NCBI RefSeq assembly: GCF_048544455.1
Contig: NC_133531.1
Location: 68,974,815 to 69,038,814 of the forward strand
Source of the DNA: Silene latifolia
Taxonomy: Eukaryota; Streptophyta; Magnoliopsida; Caryophyllales; Caryophyllaceae
Reading direction: 5' to 3'
Length of the DNA: 64,000 nucleotides
Both the position numbers and the translations under genes were made by a program. The notes beneath the pieces are model-generated. The model was not told the origin of the DNA, ran no database searches, and saw only the letters and a list, made by a program, of their open reading frames with translations. Position 1 is the stretch's first letter. Each line of letters begins with the position of its first letter. Below are positions 1 to 15,159 of the stretch, piece after piece.

Positions 1-1329
1 TTAAATGGAAAATCGTATTGTCTTGTGTTTCATCAGAGCACTTTAAACAACTTATTCTCAAAGCCTAGAAGCAAAAGTCAACACAAATTATGGAAAAACG
101 TAAAATTGCATTCAAACAGTGGAATATTAAGTTTGCAAACTACTCTTATTTTGCTACGGTCCTCATTGTCTTTGTCTTTTTACTGATTGTTGTCTTGTTG
201 TGTTAATCAATGTCGGTCCCCTTTCTGTTTTTGTTCCCTGCTTTTTTTTACGGTGTTTAGATTGTCTCTGGATTTCGAGGGCGCTTGACTTTGTCAAGTT
301 GGTTATTCAGTTCACTCAAAATTGACGGCTTTTGGTATTCTAGTACTTGATATATTGTTTTTAATGTTGTTTTGGTGCGTTCTAAGAACCTTGGTCCTAT
401 TTTTATCAGGCAAAGAAACAAAAGGTTGGACACTTGAACATGTAATTCTATTCCTTATTACCTAATGTATTCTAATGAAAAAAGAAATGTAAAACATATA
501 AATGAATGGATAATAATGATATTTTATAACTGAATTTTACATATTATCTTTAGTCAATTAGAGACGATATGAATAATAAAATACAACTTATGTTTATCTT
601 ACTAATTAGGCTAAAATTACAAGTTTATTTTCTTAAATGCAAAGGAGTTTGTTAAACGTTTTCAGCAAATAATACATTTATAATTCTTGTCGATTTGTCG
701 GTCTTGCAACATCGTCCTTGTAAATTCAATTGATTTCCAACGTATTGGGAAAAATATTATTGAAATGATTTTTGTATAACGAAAGACTTAAGTGATATAC
801 TTAAATTATTAGCAAGGAGTTGATGACATGTGACTTATACAAATAAATTTTTAGAATAAATACGCATTCAATATTTTTTAAAATAAATTTTATTTGAGCA
901 ATTTTTGGGAGGATACACGAGAAAATGTATCTCTTGTTGTTGGTGAACTTTGATGTGAGAAGTTTTAACGCCTATCCCAATGAATTCCAAAGAAATAAGG
1001 ATGCACAATTTGTATTATTATACTTCCATTTTTTTAATTATCACCTCATTTGCTTGTGCGCAATAATTATGATTAGGAAAAAGTTTGCAATTGGTGGAGT
1101 AATGTGAGAATTTTACCCTTAAACGATGACATTTATTTTGTAATTTTTAAAAAAGTTATAAGAAGCATTTGGTAAAACAATGAATTGAAGAATGATCATC
1201 GGGACTCCAATCAAAAACCATGCAAAATATTTACCTTGATCCACATTAAAAGATCCAATTTATTCCTTGGAGCATATAACTTCAACACTTCCATTAAGAC
1301 ATTTGACTTATAATCTATTTGTTGACTAA
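1..1329. other. AT-rich intergenic DNA, no gene seen
   Basis: No coding region, RNA gene or clear transposon end can be supported here. The longest open frames are about 60 codons, of biased composition and without recognisable motifs. The sequence is strongly AT-rich with many short A and T tracts. Confidence 0.6.
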
Positions 1330-4190
1330 GATGTTTGATTTATAACCTGATTGACAAAATACAAGTTGAAGAGTACACGGAAAACTAATAAAGTGCACGA
1401 AATGATGTAAGACAATTTAGTACACAATTTATTAAATTTGTCAAATAATATTCCAAGGGTTGGAATATATAATGTAACATGTCACCAATAATTAGATATT
1501 CATACTAAAATTTGATATTTCGCATACACCATAATAATAAAAATAGAGGAAAACTCAATAAAAATGAAAAATATATTCAAGTCAAAAGATAATTGCAAAA
1601 AAGTTTCATAACCATTATTTCGAGATTTCATGCAATGTTTTTAATATGCGAGTATGTCATCCTCCTGCAATTTTAATACAAATACAACAATAATAATTAA
1701 ATATGATTCTAACTCTTAATTAATTCAAAACATAATAAGAATAAAAAAAGTTAAATAATTAAATTGGTTATATATGAATACTTTAACCACCAACTTTTTG
1801 GATGAAAATGAAAAATAGGATTGTTGTAATATTTATATAAGAATTTTTTTGTAATTAATTATATAATTAATTTCTAGAATTTATTTGAGAGAAGAAGAAT
1901 GTTTTTTGAACTAATGGGGAGATAAAAAATTATGGTGAAATAAATACAAAGTATAATAATTATGAGGAAAAACCAAAAGACCATCTATTAAATAGAAGAA
2001 ATAAAAATTAAATGAATAGGTAGATTGATACCAAATTTATGAGAGGAAAATAGAGAGTTTGTATTAATTTGTTTTTTTGTATTTGCAACTAATATTTGTT
2101 ATTTTGTTTGTATTTTATAAGTATGTAACACATGGTATTTAGAGATTACTTTTAGTTAGATAATCAAGTAATTAATATAACTGAATTATTATTAACCAAT
2201 AGAAAAATTACACAGAAATAATAATTAAATATGATTCTAACTCTTAATTAATTCAAAACATAATAAGAATAAAAAATTTAAATAATTCAATTGGTTATAT
2301 ATGCATACTTTACCTACCAACTTTTTGGATAAAAATGAAAAAAAGGATTGTTATAATATTTATGTAAGAAAATTTATATAATTAATTATCTAATTAGTTT
2401 AAAAAATTTATTTGAGGGAAGAAGAATGTTTTGTGGAGTAAGGGGGAGATGAAAAAATTATGGTGAAATAAATACAAAGTATAATAATTGTGAGGAAAAA
2501 CCAAAAGACCATTTATTAAATAAAAGAAATAAAAATTAAATGAATAGGTAGATTGATACAAATTTATGAGAAGGAACTAAAGAGTTTGTATTAATTTGTT
2601 TTTGTGTTTGCAACTAATATTTTTTATTTTGTTTGTATTTTATAAGTATGTAACACATGATATTTAGAGATTACTTTTAGTTAGATAATCAAGTAATTAA
2701 TATAATTGAATTATTATTAACCAATAGAAAAATTACACGTGGATTAAAATTAAATGCTTTAAGTAGGCTTTTAACTATATTGTATAGATTTTCATTATTA
2801 GGAAAATTTAATATAGACATAAATATAGAGCAATAAAATATAAAAGGTCTACTTTTTTTTTTTTTTTTTTTTTTTTTGCAAAATACACATTGCATGAGAA
2901 TTGTTTAGGGAGTTATCTTACCAACTTAAAAATGGTAGATATTTTGTCTTCCCTTTTATTTATAAATCATATTTATAGATTTACATATGTATTCAATTTA
3001 ATGAAATTGAGCAAATTTATTGCAATAATATTTAAGGAGTTGCAAATATAAATAATTTAAAATTAGAGTGATGTAAAATTTTATTTTTCGTTTAACCAAT
3101 TGTAGTTTTAAAAATTAAAATGTCAATGTTTAATGTTAAGTATATTATTATTTGCCCTTAATATTTACAAATTCTTTATTATTTCATAAACGGCGTAAAA
3201 TTAGAATAATGTGATATTTATTTGTTACTTAAAATATTCTAAGAATAAACATAGAAATTTTAAATTTAGTATAAATTTTGATTCTTAATTGTTTTTTAAT
3301 TTATCTAGAAATTAAAAAGGCCAAAATTTAATGTTTGTTATGCTAATTTATTTTTTATGTAAATATTTTTTAATTTGTGTATCGTTTTAAATGGATCGTT
3401 ATACGAACATGAATTACCCTCTTAATTAAACACGTCATACTACATGGAGGATTGGTGACGTGGAATTTTAGTAATCCAAGGTGGCATTTAGTAATATGAT
3501 GTGGCATTGTCTACGTGGCTTTTAAGGTTTACCCTTTTAATAATATTTATAGATTGTGAATAACTTATATGGAGCAGTCCCTTGAATTGGAGAATAAGAA
3601 TCGGTTTCTACCTAATTACTAATCATGCATAATATTTATTATGCATATTATAACACTATGATAAGATCAAATTAAAATATGTGCATCGTACTTTAACAGT
3701 TTGGCCAAGCAATTTGATTTCTAACCTGTTTGACAAAATAAGAATATAACATAAGTGTTACAAAGGAGACTAAAGTGTAGGAAAGAGTGAAGGACAATAA
3801 TATAACATGTCAACAACTTATTAAAATTTTTTGATACCATTCGATATTTCAAATAAAACATTGTAGAAAAAAGAAAAATCGACAAAAATGAAAGAGTCAT
3901 CCAAACAAATAAAAAATCTGTAAAGAAGATCCATAGCCATTATTTCCAATCTCGTGTATTGTTAATATATGTGAGTATGTCATCCTCCTATAATATTAAT
4001 ACAAACACAAGAAAAATCGCTAATAAAATTCAAATTAATTCAAAACATAATAAAAAATAAAAAGTGAAATAATTAATTTAGTTCTCTATGTATACTTTAC
4101 CTACAAATTTTTTTTTTTTTTTTTTTTTTGAATAAAGTTGAAATTCATTTTCCTGCAATATTAATATAAACACAAAATAATAACTAACAA
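1330..4190. repeat. AT-rich complex repeat, left of the LINE
   Basis: A degenerate AT-rich repeat family fills this stretch. The block at about 1330-1690 reappears at about 3700-4010, with shared phrases around 'aacctg.ttgacaaaata' and 'tatgtcatcctcct'. The same phrases continue to the right of the LINE. A GC-richer patch at 3430-3555 has several ACGTGGC- or TGTGGC-like words and a tail 'ttttaata.tatttatagat', which is echoed at 11085-11222. No coding potential was seen. It could be decayed non-autonomous transposons or a complex satellite. A T25 tract lies at about 2853-2877. Confidence 0.55.
1690..2738. repeat. Tandem duplication, two units of about 525 bp
   Basis: Units 1690-2217 and 2218-2738 match closely along their length. 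Both open with 'aattaaatatgattctaact', both contain 'aggtagattgata', and both end near 'accaatagaaaaattacac'. Differences are scattered substitutions and small indels, so the duplication is not recent. No coding content was seen. Confidence 0.8.
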
Positions 4191-4204
4191 AATTCTAATT
4201 AATT
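4191..4204. repeat. Left target-site duplication of the LINE
   Basis: AATTCTAATTAATT here is repeated exactly at 9538-9551, right after the LINE poly-A tail. The right copy continues into 'caaaacataata', the normal continuation of the surrounding repeat, while the left copy runs into the inserted element. That is the pattern expected of target-primed insertion. Confidence 0.8.
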
Positions 4205-4224
4205 AAAAAAAATAAATAAAAAAA

Positions 4225-4255
<31 letters not shown>

Positions 4256-4348
4256 AAAAAAAAAAAAAAAACGCGGCTAAGAGAGAAGATTTTCTCTCTC
4301 TAGGATCCTCTGTAATTCACCATTGTTGCAGACTGCATCCTAGCTTCC

Positions 4349-5995
4349 ATGGCGCGCGGACGAGGTCGACCCCCTAAAAGTCGATCGCCATTGGAACCAT
4401 CTTCTTCTTCTCCATCTACTGATACTACTTCTGCGGTGCATTCTGTAATTCTTGATCAACAAGAGGATGACCAGGTATCTCCGACTCGTCAACCCATTCT
4501 TCTTAATGATCTTCTTGTTGCTGCGGTTCATTCTTCGACTGTTAAGAACCCTAATTCCCCTAATTTGAGTCAGAATTTGACAAATTCTGTCCCAATTGTT
4601 GAAATTGATGCCCCTATTCCTGGTAATTCTTCACCAATTGTTAATGGCGGGATTCCGGTTTCTAACCCTAATCCTACTATAGAGGAAGTTTTGCCTACTC
4701 CTGATGCTTCTCCTACTGCTCCTGTAACTGAACCTAATACTAAATGGTCTGAGGTTGTTAAGCCCAAACCTAGGTTGGGTATGCCCTTATTTCTTCATGA
4801 GGAAAGTCAGGGGGAGGGGGAAATTGATGTTGTCATGGAAGACATTGCTGAAGAGCTTAAACTATGGGAATTTACTCTCATGGGTCATCTTCTAGGATCA
4901 AAGCCTACGCTCAAGCAAGTTGGGGATTTTGTTTCTAAGAATTGGAGCCATATTGCCTCCCCTGTTGTCCAATATTTCAAGAAAGGGTGGTTCAGCTTTC
5001 GTTTCTCCTCTCAGCAAGAAATGAATAATGTCCTAAGGGATGGTCCTTGGAAAATGGGATCCTACTCCCTCATCCTTAAGCAATGGCACCCATCTTTCTC
5101 CTTTGAAATGGAAAAAGTGTCCATTGTTCCTCTTTGGGTCCTCTTCCCAGACTTAGATCCCTACCTATGGTCACCTATGGTGCTAAGTAAGATGTCCAGC
5201 AAGATTGGGAGACCTATGTTTGCAGACATTCCTACCACCAACAAGGAGAAGCTTTCATTTGCTAGGGTGATGATTGAAGTGGATATATCTTCTCCTACTC
5301 CCCTGGAAATCTCCTTAAACACTCCCTTTGGACCATCCACCCAGAGAGTTGAGTATGAGTGGATTCCCCACTACTGCTCTGAGTGTGGCAAGATGGGACA
5401 TTTGAGACAAACTTGCAAAAAGAACAAGGTAAAAACTGCTAATAAGCCAAAGGATGCTCATAAACTTGTCAGCAAGACTGTTTATGTTCCCAAGAAGCCC
5501 TGTGTGCTAGGTGGTACCTCAACAACTTCAGGCCTGGTAACTGGGTCACTGGAGGAGGAGAAGAGCTCAGAATGCTGTGAGCTAGGCTCTGACCCTCCTA
5601 CCTCTGAGCTAGTTGCCTCCCCTGAGATTGTTGAACTGCACTCAGAATGCAACAGGAAGAGCCCTGTGAAGCAGCCTCAAATAGCCTTGAAGAGAGGCCC
5701 TTCACCAGAGGCTAGACATAGTGTTAGAGTGGAAACTCAGAATTCCTTCAGTTTGCTCTCTCCCACTGAGGAGGGGGAAATAATTGAGCAGGGTACTTCT
5801 CCTGTTACTGTCAATGCCTTAACAAATGGTCAGGTGATTGACTTGGTGGGGCAAGGAGTTTTAGAAGGAAACAGCACAGGTGACCCCAAAGGAAACCAAC
5901 TTCAGGAGGAAAATGCAGGAGATACAGTGTGCATGGAGCTTTCTAGATGTACTGCCTCTATAACAGGTGACCCCCCTGATAATCTCTTAAAATGA
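4349..5995 (+). CDS. LINE ORF1 protein, DUF4283-like with zinc knuckle
   Basis: A 548-residue intact frame. Residues 1 to about 150 are Ser/Pro/Thr-rich and probably disordered. From about residue 170 a DUF4283-like domain begins at LWEFTLMGHLLG and includes GWFSFRF and the typical 'RDGPWKMGSYSLILKQW' segment. A CCHC zinc knuckle follows at about 342-355 (CSECGKMGHLRQTC). The C-terminal third is acidic and low in motifs. In plant L1 elements this protein is thought to bind the element RNA and act as chaperone in the ribonucleoprotein. Its stop overlaps the ORF2 start by 4 nt (ATGA), suggesting coupled translation. The start is the first ATG after the CT-rich 5' UTR and no later one gives a better fit. 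Confidence 0.9.
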   Translation: MARGRGRPPKSRSPLEPSSSSPSTDTTSAVHSVILDQQEDDQVSPTRQPILLNDLLVAAVHSSTVKNPNSPNLSQNLTNSVPIVEIDAPIPGNSSPIVNGGIPVSNPNPTIEEVLPTPDASPTAPVTEPNTKWSEVVKPKPRLGMPLFLHEESQGEGEIDVVMEDIAEELKLWEFTLMGHLLGSKPTLKQVGDFVSKNWSHIASPVVQYFKKGWFSFRFSSQQEMNNVLRDGPWKMGSYSLILKQWHPSFSFEMEKVSIVPLWVLFPDLDPYLWSPMVLSKMSSKIGRPMFADIPTTNKEKLSFARVMIEVDISSPTPLEISLNTPFGPSTQRVEYEWIPHYCSECGKMGHLRQTCKKNKVKTANKPKDAHKLVSKTVYVPKKPCVLGGTSTTSGLVTGSLEEEKSSECCELGSDPPTSELVASPEIVELHSECNRKSPVKQPQIALKRGPSPEARHSVRVETQNSFSLLSPTEEGEIIEQGTSPVTVNALTNGQVIDLVGQGVLEGNSTGDPKGNQLQEENAGDTVCMELSRCTASITGDPPDNLLK

Positions 5996-8900
5996 TAATA
6001 TCAACTTGGAATATAAGAGGTTTTAATAAGGCTGTCAAGCATAGTGAGGTTAGTCGTTTCCTCAGGACTAATAAAGTGGATATTCTTGGCATTTTGGAAA
6101 CCAGGGTTAAGAAAAATAAGGCTAATAAAATCATTAGGACTAATTTTGGTAGATATAATTCCTTTTGTAATTACAACAAACACCACAATGGTAGGATTTG
6201 GGTTCTTTGGAATTCTACAACAACAAAAGTGGATATTATTGAGGAACACTCCCAGGTTGTCCATTGTTCTGTGAGGCACCTTGCCACTGGTAGGAGTTTC
6301 TACATCTCTGTTGTTTATGGTAGTAATCATGCTGGTAAAAGAAAGGAGCTTTGGGATTCTTTGACTCAGTTTGCTACAAAGGTAGATAACTGGACTGTGA
6401 TGGGGGATTTTAATGTGGTAAGGCATCCTGATGAGAAGATCAGTAACACACCCCCTGTCCTCTCTGAATTAGTGGACTTTAACACCTGTCTACACAATTG
6501 TGGTCTTGATGACTTGTCTGGATCAGGTTGTGATTTTACTTGGTTCAATAAGCATGAGGCTGCAACTAGAGTCTATTCAAAGCTTGATAGGGTGCTGGTT
6601 AATGAGAACTGGCTAAACAAGTTTTCTCAAACCACTGCATCTTTTTTAGCTCCTGGTATTTCTGACCATAGCCCTGCCATGCTTTATTTCCATGATGCTG
6701 ATTTGCCCAAGAAGAGGTTCAAATTCTTAAACTGCTGGACTACCCATGAGGATTTTAAAAAAATTGTCACTGATCACTGGAACCTGAATGTGAGAGGGAA
6801 CTCAATGTTCAGATTAATGGCCAAACTAAAAAATATCAAGAGTCATCTTAAGCTACTGCATAAGGATAATTTCTCAAATATTAGTGATAGAGTTAATGCC
6901 AAGAGACTGGAGCTAACCTCTTGTTTCCAGAACCTGAGATCCTCTCCTCATTCTACTGAGCTCATTAGTCAGGAATTGGCTCTCTCCAAAGAATTTTGGC
7001 ACCTCAAGGAGACTGAGCTTCAAATTCTCTCTCAACGAGCTAAGAGTCAAAACATTAAGTATTCTGATACTTGTTCTAGATATTTCTATGCGAAAATTAA
7101 GGAGAGACAGCAATCCCAGATGGTTGGTGACATCCAAGGTACTGATGGTACTCACTATTCTGGTTTGGATAATGTGGGTGCAGCTTTTGTGGAGTATTAC
7201 CAAACTTTGCTTGGGACTCCCACTCCTACTACTCCTGTGGATCCCTCTGTTATCTCCCAAGGGCCTTGTGTGCAAGCTGATGATTGCCCTGAACTAATTA
7301 GGAATGTGACTAGAGAGGAAATAAAGCAAGCTATCTTTGCTATTGACTCAAATAAGAGTCCTGGGGTAGATGGCTTTACTTCTGGGTTTTTCAAGGCTGC
7401 CTGGGACATTGTTGGCAATGACTTCTGTTGTGCTATTGAGGATTTCTTTAAAACTGGTTTCATGCCCAAGCAAGCTAATGTTACCATGGTCTCCCTTATT
7501 CCAAAAAAACAGGTGCCTCAAACTGTGAAGGACTTTAGACCCATTTCTTGCTGCTCTGTTGTTTACAAAACAATAAGTAAGATCCTCACAAATAGGCTTA
7601 AGGCAGTAATGCCTACTCTTGTGGGTCCAGAGCAAGCTGCTTTTGTGAGTGGCAGGAGTTTGTTTGAGAATGTAATGCTAACTCAGAGTTTGGTTAAGGG
7701 CTATAACAGGAAGAACCTTACTCCTCGATGTATGCTGAAAATTGACATCAGTAAGGCTTTTGACACTTTGCAATGGGATTTTATTTGCTCAATGCTCACT
7801 GAATTGAAGTTTCCTCCTAAGTTCATTACTTGGGTGATGGGTTGTATTACTGGGTCTTGGTTCACCCTTAAGATCAATGGATCTCATTATGGTTTCTTCA
7901 AGGGGAAGAGTGGTGTGAGGCAGGGTGATCCACTCTCCCCTTTCCTCTTTGTATTAAGCATGGAAATTCTATCTAGAAGCCTTAGGGATATGTGCAAAAA
8001 GCCCAATGTTTCCTTTCACCCTAAGTGTTCCAGACTTGGCCTAACACATCTGGTTTTCGCTGATGACTTAATGCTTTTTACAAGAGGTGACCTACCTTCT
8101 GTCCAGCAAGCAGTTACTATTCTTGCTGAGTTCTCCAAATGGTCTGGTCTCACTGCTAATTTGGAGAAAACAGAGGCTTATTTTGGAGGTGTCACTAACT
8201 CAATCAAATCCCTGATTCTTACTGCCATTGGACTTAAGGAGGGAGCTTCCTTTTAGGTACTTAGGCCTGCCCATCCATTCTTCCAGGCTTCTTTGTAGAA
8301 ATGTATGATGCTCTTCTTCTCAAGCTTCAGGCTTTAGCAGGCAAGTACTCCACTAGGTACCTTTCCTATCTTTGGACGAATACAAAGTGCTAAACTCTAT
8401 TTGTGTTTGGATTGTGTAATTTGGTGTATGGGTCTGTTGCTCCCTAAGCAAGTTTCCTGCAAAATCATCAAAATCAGCAGGGACCTGTTTTGGGGAAAAG
8501 AAGATGGGTCCAGGAAGCATGTTTTCAAAAGTTGGCAAAGCATGTGTGTTCCATGGGAAGAGGGGGGTTTCAATATTAAAAATGTAAGCAATTGGAACAA
8601 AGCAATCATGCTCAAATGGCTCTGGTGTTTGGATCAGAACCAGGGTGCTATTTGGATTAGTTGGGTTTGCAAATACTTGACTGACCAGAGTTCCATATGG
8701 CATCTACATACTAAAGAATACCACCCATAAAGCATTCGAGGGATTTTGCATGTTAGAGAGGAATGCATAGCTAAGTTTGGGGATATCTTGGCAGTACAAA
8801 GAATTCAGGCTCAATGTGTTGCTAAGGGTAAGTTTTCTCTGGCCAAAGCTTATCATGTTTTACGAGATACCTTCCCAGCTCGGGCAGTGTACAAGGCTAT

Positions 8901-9402
8901 CCATAATGGTACAATGGTGCCTAGACATAGAGTAACAACTATGATGGCTGTCCAGCATAAGTTAGCCACTGTAGATCAGTTAATTGTCAGAGGTATGTAT
9001 CTAGTGAACCGGTGCAGCTTGTGTAAGCATGAGGCAGAGAGTTCAGAGCATCTGTTCTTCAAGTGCTCTTATTCTGCTGCACTTTTATCTGCTGTTAAGA
9101 GGTGGATAGGTCTGAATTCTAGTGCCAAAGACCTTGCTTCTCTCCTTCTATGGACGAATTGTCGTAGCAAAAGGAAGCACTGGAAGAATAAATGGATTAG
9201 ATGCAGTCTTGGCTGCCTTGTATCTGCACTTTGGACTGAACGAAACCTCAGAATTTTTGAGGGTAAAGAACGAACTGCTCCTCTTCTACTCAAAGATATC
9301 GTGTACACTGTGACTACTCTTTTGCTCCATACGGTTAATGAAAATGTATATATGGCTGTGGTAGATGCTTTGAATGAGAGATCTATTGTTTTGTCGGATT
9401 AA
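5992..9402 (+). pseudogene. LINE ORF2: endonuclease, RT and zf-RVT, disrupted
   Basis: The frame is open from 5992 to 8256 (754 codons). An N-terminal apurinic-type endonuclease starts ISTWNIRGFNK and shows GDFNVVRHPDEK near residue 140 and SDHSPA near residue 224. A reverse transcriptase follows, with FRPISCC, KIDISKAFDTLQWDF, GVRQGDPLSPFLF and the catalytic FADD at about residues 689-692. Between about 8248 and 8425 similarity jumps through all three frames, so several small indels are clustered there with net zero shift. The original frame resumes at 8401-8730, hits an in-frame TAA at 8728, then continues 8746-9402 with a zf-RVT-like C-terminus (CSLCKHEAESSEHLFFKC). It would have nicked target DNA and copied the RNA. 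A local assembly error could also produce such an indel cluster. Confidence 0.88.
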
Positions 9403-9551
9403 TATACGATAGGATTGTATAGATAGAGGTGGAGGTATAGACATATTGTATAGGGGTTATTTTACTTGTAAGAAACTCATGTACTCCTCATTTTGTTGGA
9501 ATATATGAAAATACCTTTCTTGCAAAAAAAAAAAAAAAATTCTAATTAATT

Positions 9552-13490
<3,939 letters not shown>

Positions 13491-14442
13491 GACATGGTCT
13501 CAAAATTTAAAATTCTAGTCTTAAAGCGTTTCTTGATTTAATTAAGTAATAAGATTTCAATTTTGTTAATAATACTACGTTTTGTCTGAATCGAGAACCT
13601 TATCTTAAATCTTTACCCAATTTTTTTTTATTTCATAGTGTATATGGTTAAATTTTAAATTCGCACTTAGACATATTTTCATTGTTTCGTAATGTTACAA
13701 TCTTTGTTAATAATGTATTAGTTTGATTATATATGGGTCTCAATGCTTGTTTACCTTGTGGGTTGTATGGTTTTGATGAGTGAAAACGTGTAGACGCACG
13801 TGGTTATGATTGAGAGGATGTGAAACGAGAGTGAGTCGACGAGCTTATGAAGGTAGAAGGGCAAATGCTAATAATGTGTGATGAGTGGTACTGCATCTTG
13901 AGAGTTATGAATGTGAAACATGTGTTTTATTGGGATTGACGTAAGTTTGTTCGTTTGATGTGCATTTGAATCGTGCAAGTAGGTAGGTGTATAATTTATG
14001 TTTGGAAATTGGGAGTACAAGGAAGTGACTTTAGCTTGCGTAAGGTGTCTTGAGTTGAGAAAGATGATTGTATGAGGTAATTTGTGGATAATGAGTGATG
14101 TGTAATCTATGTTGAGTATTTGTTGAGTGTTTGAAATCATAGGTAGCGAATGAGGTTTGGATTACATGTTGAGAGATGTTATTATTGAACATGATTTGGA
14201 GATTATGGTTGATAAATAATTGAGATATATAATTGTGGATTTAGTATTACGAAGTTTGGTTTTCGTGGTCATGAGTGTAAGAGTATGGCATGTAATGCTT
14301 GAGGATTCAATCATATTGTTGAGGTATTTGATTATTCGTGTTATAGAGTATAACCATTTAATTTAAGTGTGTATGCATGAAGTGTGAAAGTGGTTGTGTG
14401 GGACTCCAACCATATGAGTGGTAGTATAGATGTTTTTGTAAA
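13491..14442. other. Intergenic or decayed element, no gene seen
   Basis: The sequence after the LTR end carries no primer-binding site, no long frame and no motif that I recognise. It may be degenerate internal retrotransposon sequence. Confidence 0.45.
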
Positions 14443-14890
14443 CACTACAAAGAAAAGGTCCCATAGCGACGGAAGAATCCGTCGCAAATATAGAATTTGC
14501 GACGGACTTGCGACGTAATTAGACCGTTGCAGATAATTGTCGCAAAATCAATTCCTGCGATGGAAATTCCGTAGCAAACAAATTCCTGCGACGGACATAG
14601 GCGTCACAGAATTCCGTCACAAAAAGTTAACCTGCGATGGAAATTCCGTCGCAAGGCATTGTACATGGGGCCCACACCCTGTTGTCAGGTCAATCATAAA
14701 GTCAATATATGCGACGGAATTTCCGTCGCAAGTCACTGTTCATAAAAGCGACGTGGCTCTCAAGGTCAAACCTAAAGTCAATTTATGCGACGGAATTTCC
14801 ATCGCAAGTTACTGTTCATAGAAGCCACGTGGCTGTCAAGGTCAGACCAAAAGTCAATTTATGCGACGGAAATTCCGTCGCAAGGAAAAA
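14443..14890 (+). mobile_element. CACTA (En/Spm-type) left end with subterminal palindromes
   Basis: The segment starts CACTACAAAGAAAAGG at 14443, the hallmark CACTA terminus. It is followed by many copies of a GCGACGGAAATTCCGTCGC-type palindrome: about 14467-14486, 14556-14575, 14634-14653, 14708-14727, 14788-14807 and 14862-14881, plus half-copies near 14498 and 14588. Such subterminal repeats bind the element's own TNPA-type protein in En/Spm elements. I found no matching TTTGTAGTG right end in the window, so this is a truncated or much interrupted copy. The right limit is only where the palindromes stop. Confidence 0.8.
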
Positions 14891-15159
14891 TGTTCCAGGG
14901 GGTTTACAGCCTTCCCAGCTCTCCCAAATAAGCTACGAAATCAATTACATACACGGTTCCTGCACATAGAAAATTCCAGCATTCGACAAATTCATAACTC
15001 GTTCAAGACGAGATTTCCAAGCAATGTTTTCTCAATCATAACCTTAAAATAAAAGGTTTACATAAGATTAGTACACAACAAACTTAAACTAAATACGTGT
15101 TCAAAAATTAAAGCTAAATAAGTCCATAAACCAACTAATAAGTCCATAAACCAACTAAT

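Larger units (their letters stand above)
4205..9537 (+). mobile_element. L1-type LINE, near full length, ORF2 broken
   Basis: A non-LTR retrotransposon with ORF1 (4349-5995), a broken ORF2 (5992-9402), a short 3' UTR (9403-9522) and a poly-A tail (about 9523-9537), bounded by a 14-bp TSD. The body appears to begin near 4271 with 'acgcggctaagagagaag'. An A-rich (AAAT)n stretch at 4205-4270 lies between the left TSD and the body and counts as inserted DNA. ORF1 is intact and the 5' end is present, so the copy is fairly young, but ORF2 damage would stop it moving alone. The L1 assignment rests on the DUF4283-like ORF1, the endonuclease-RT order and the poly-A tail. Confidence 0.9.
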
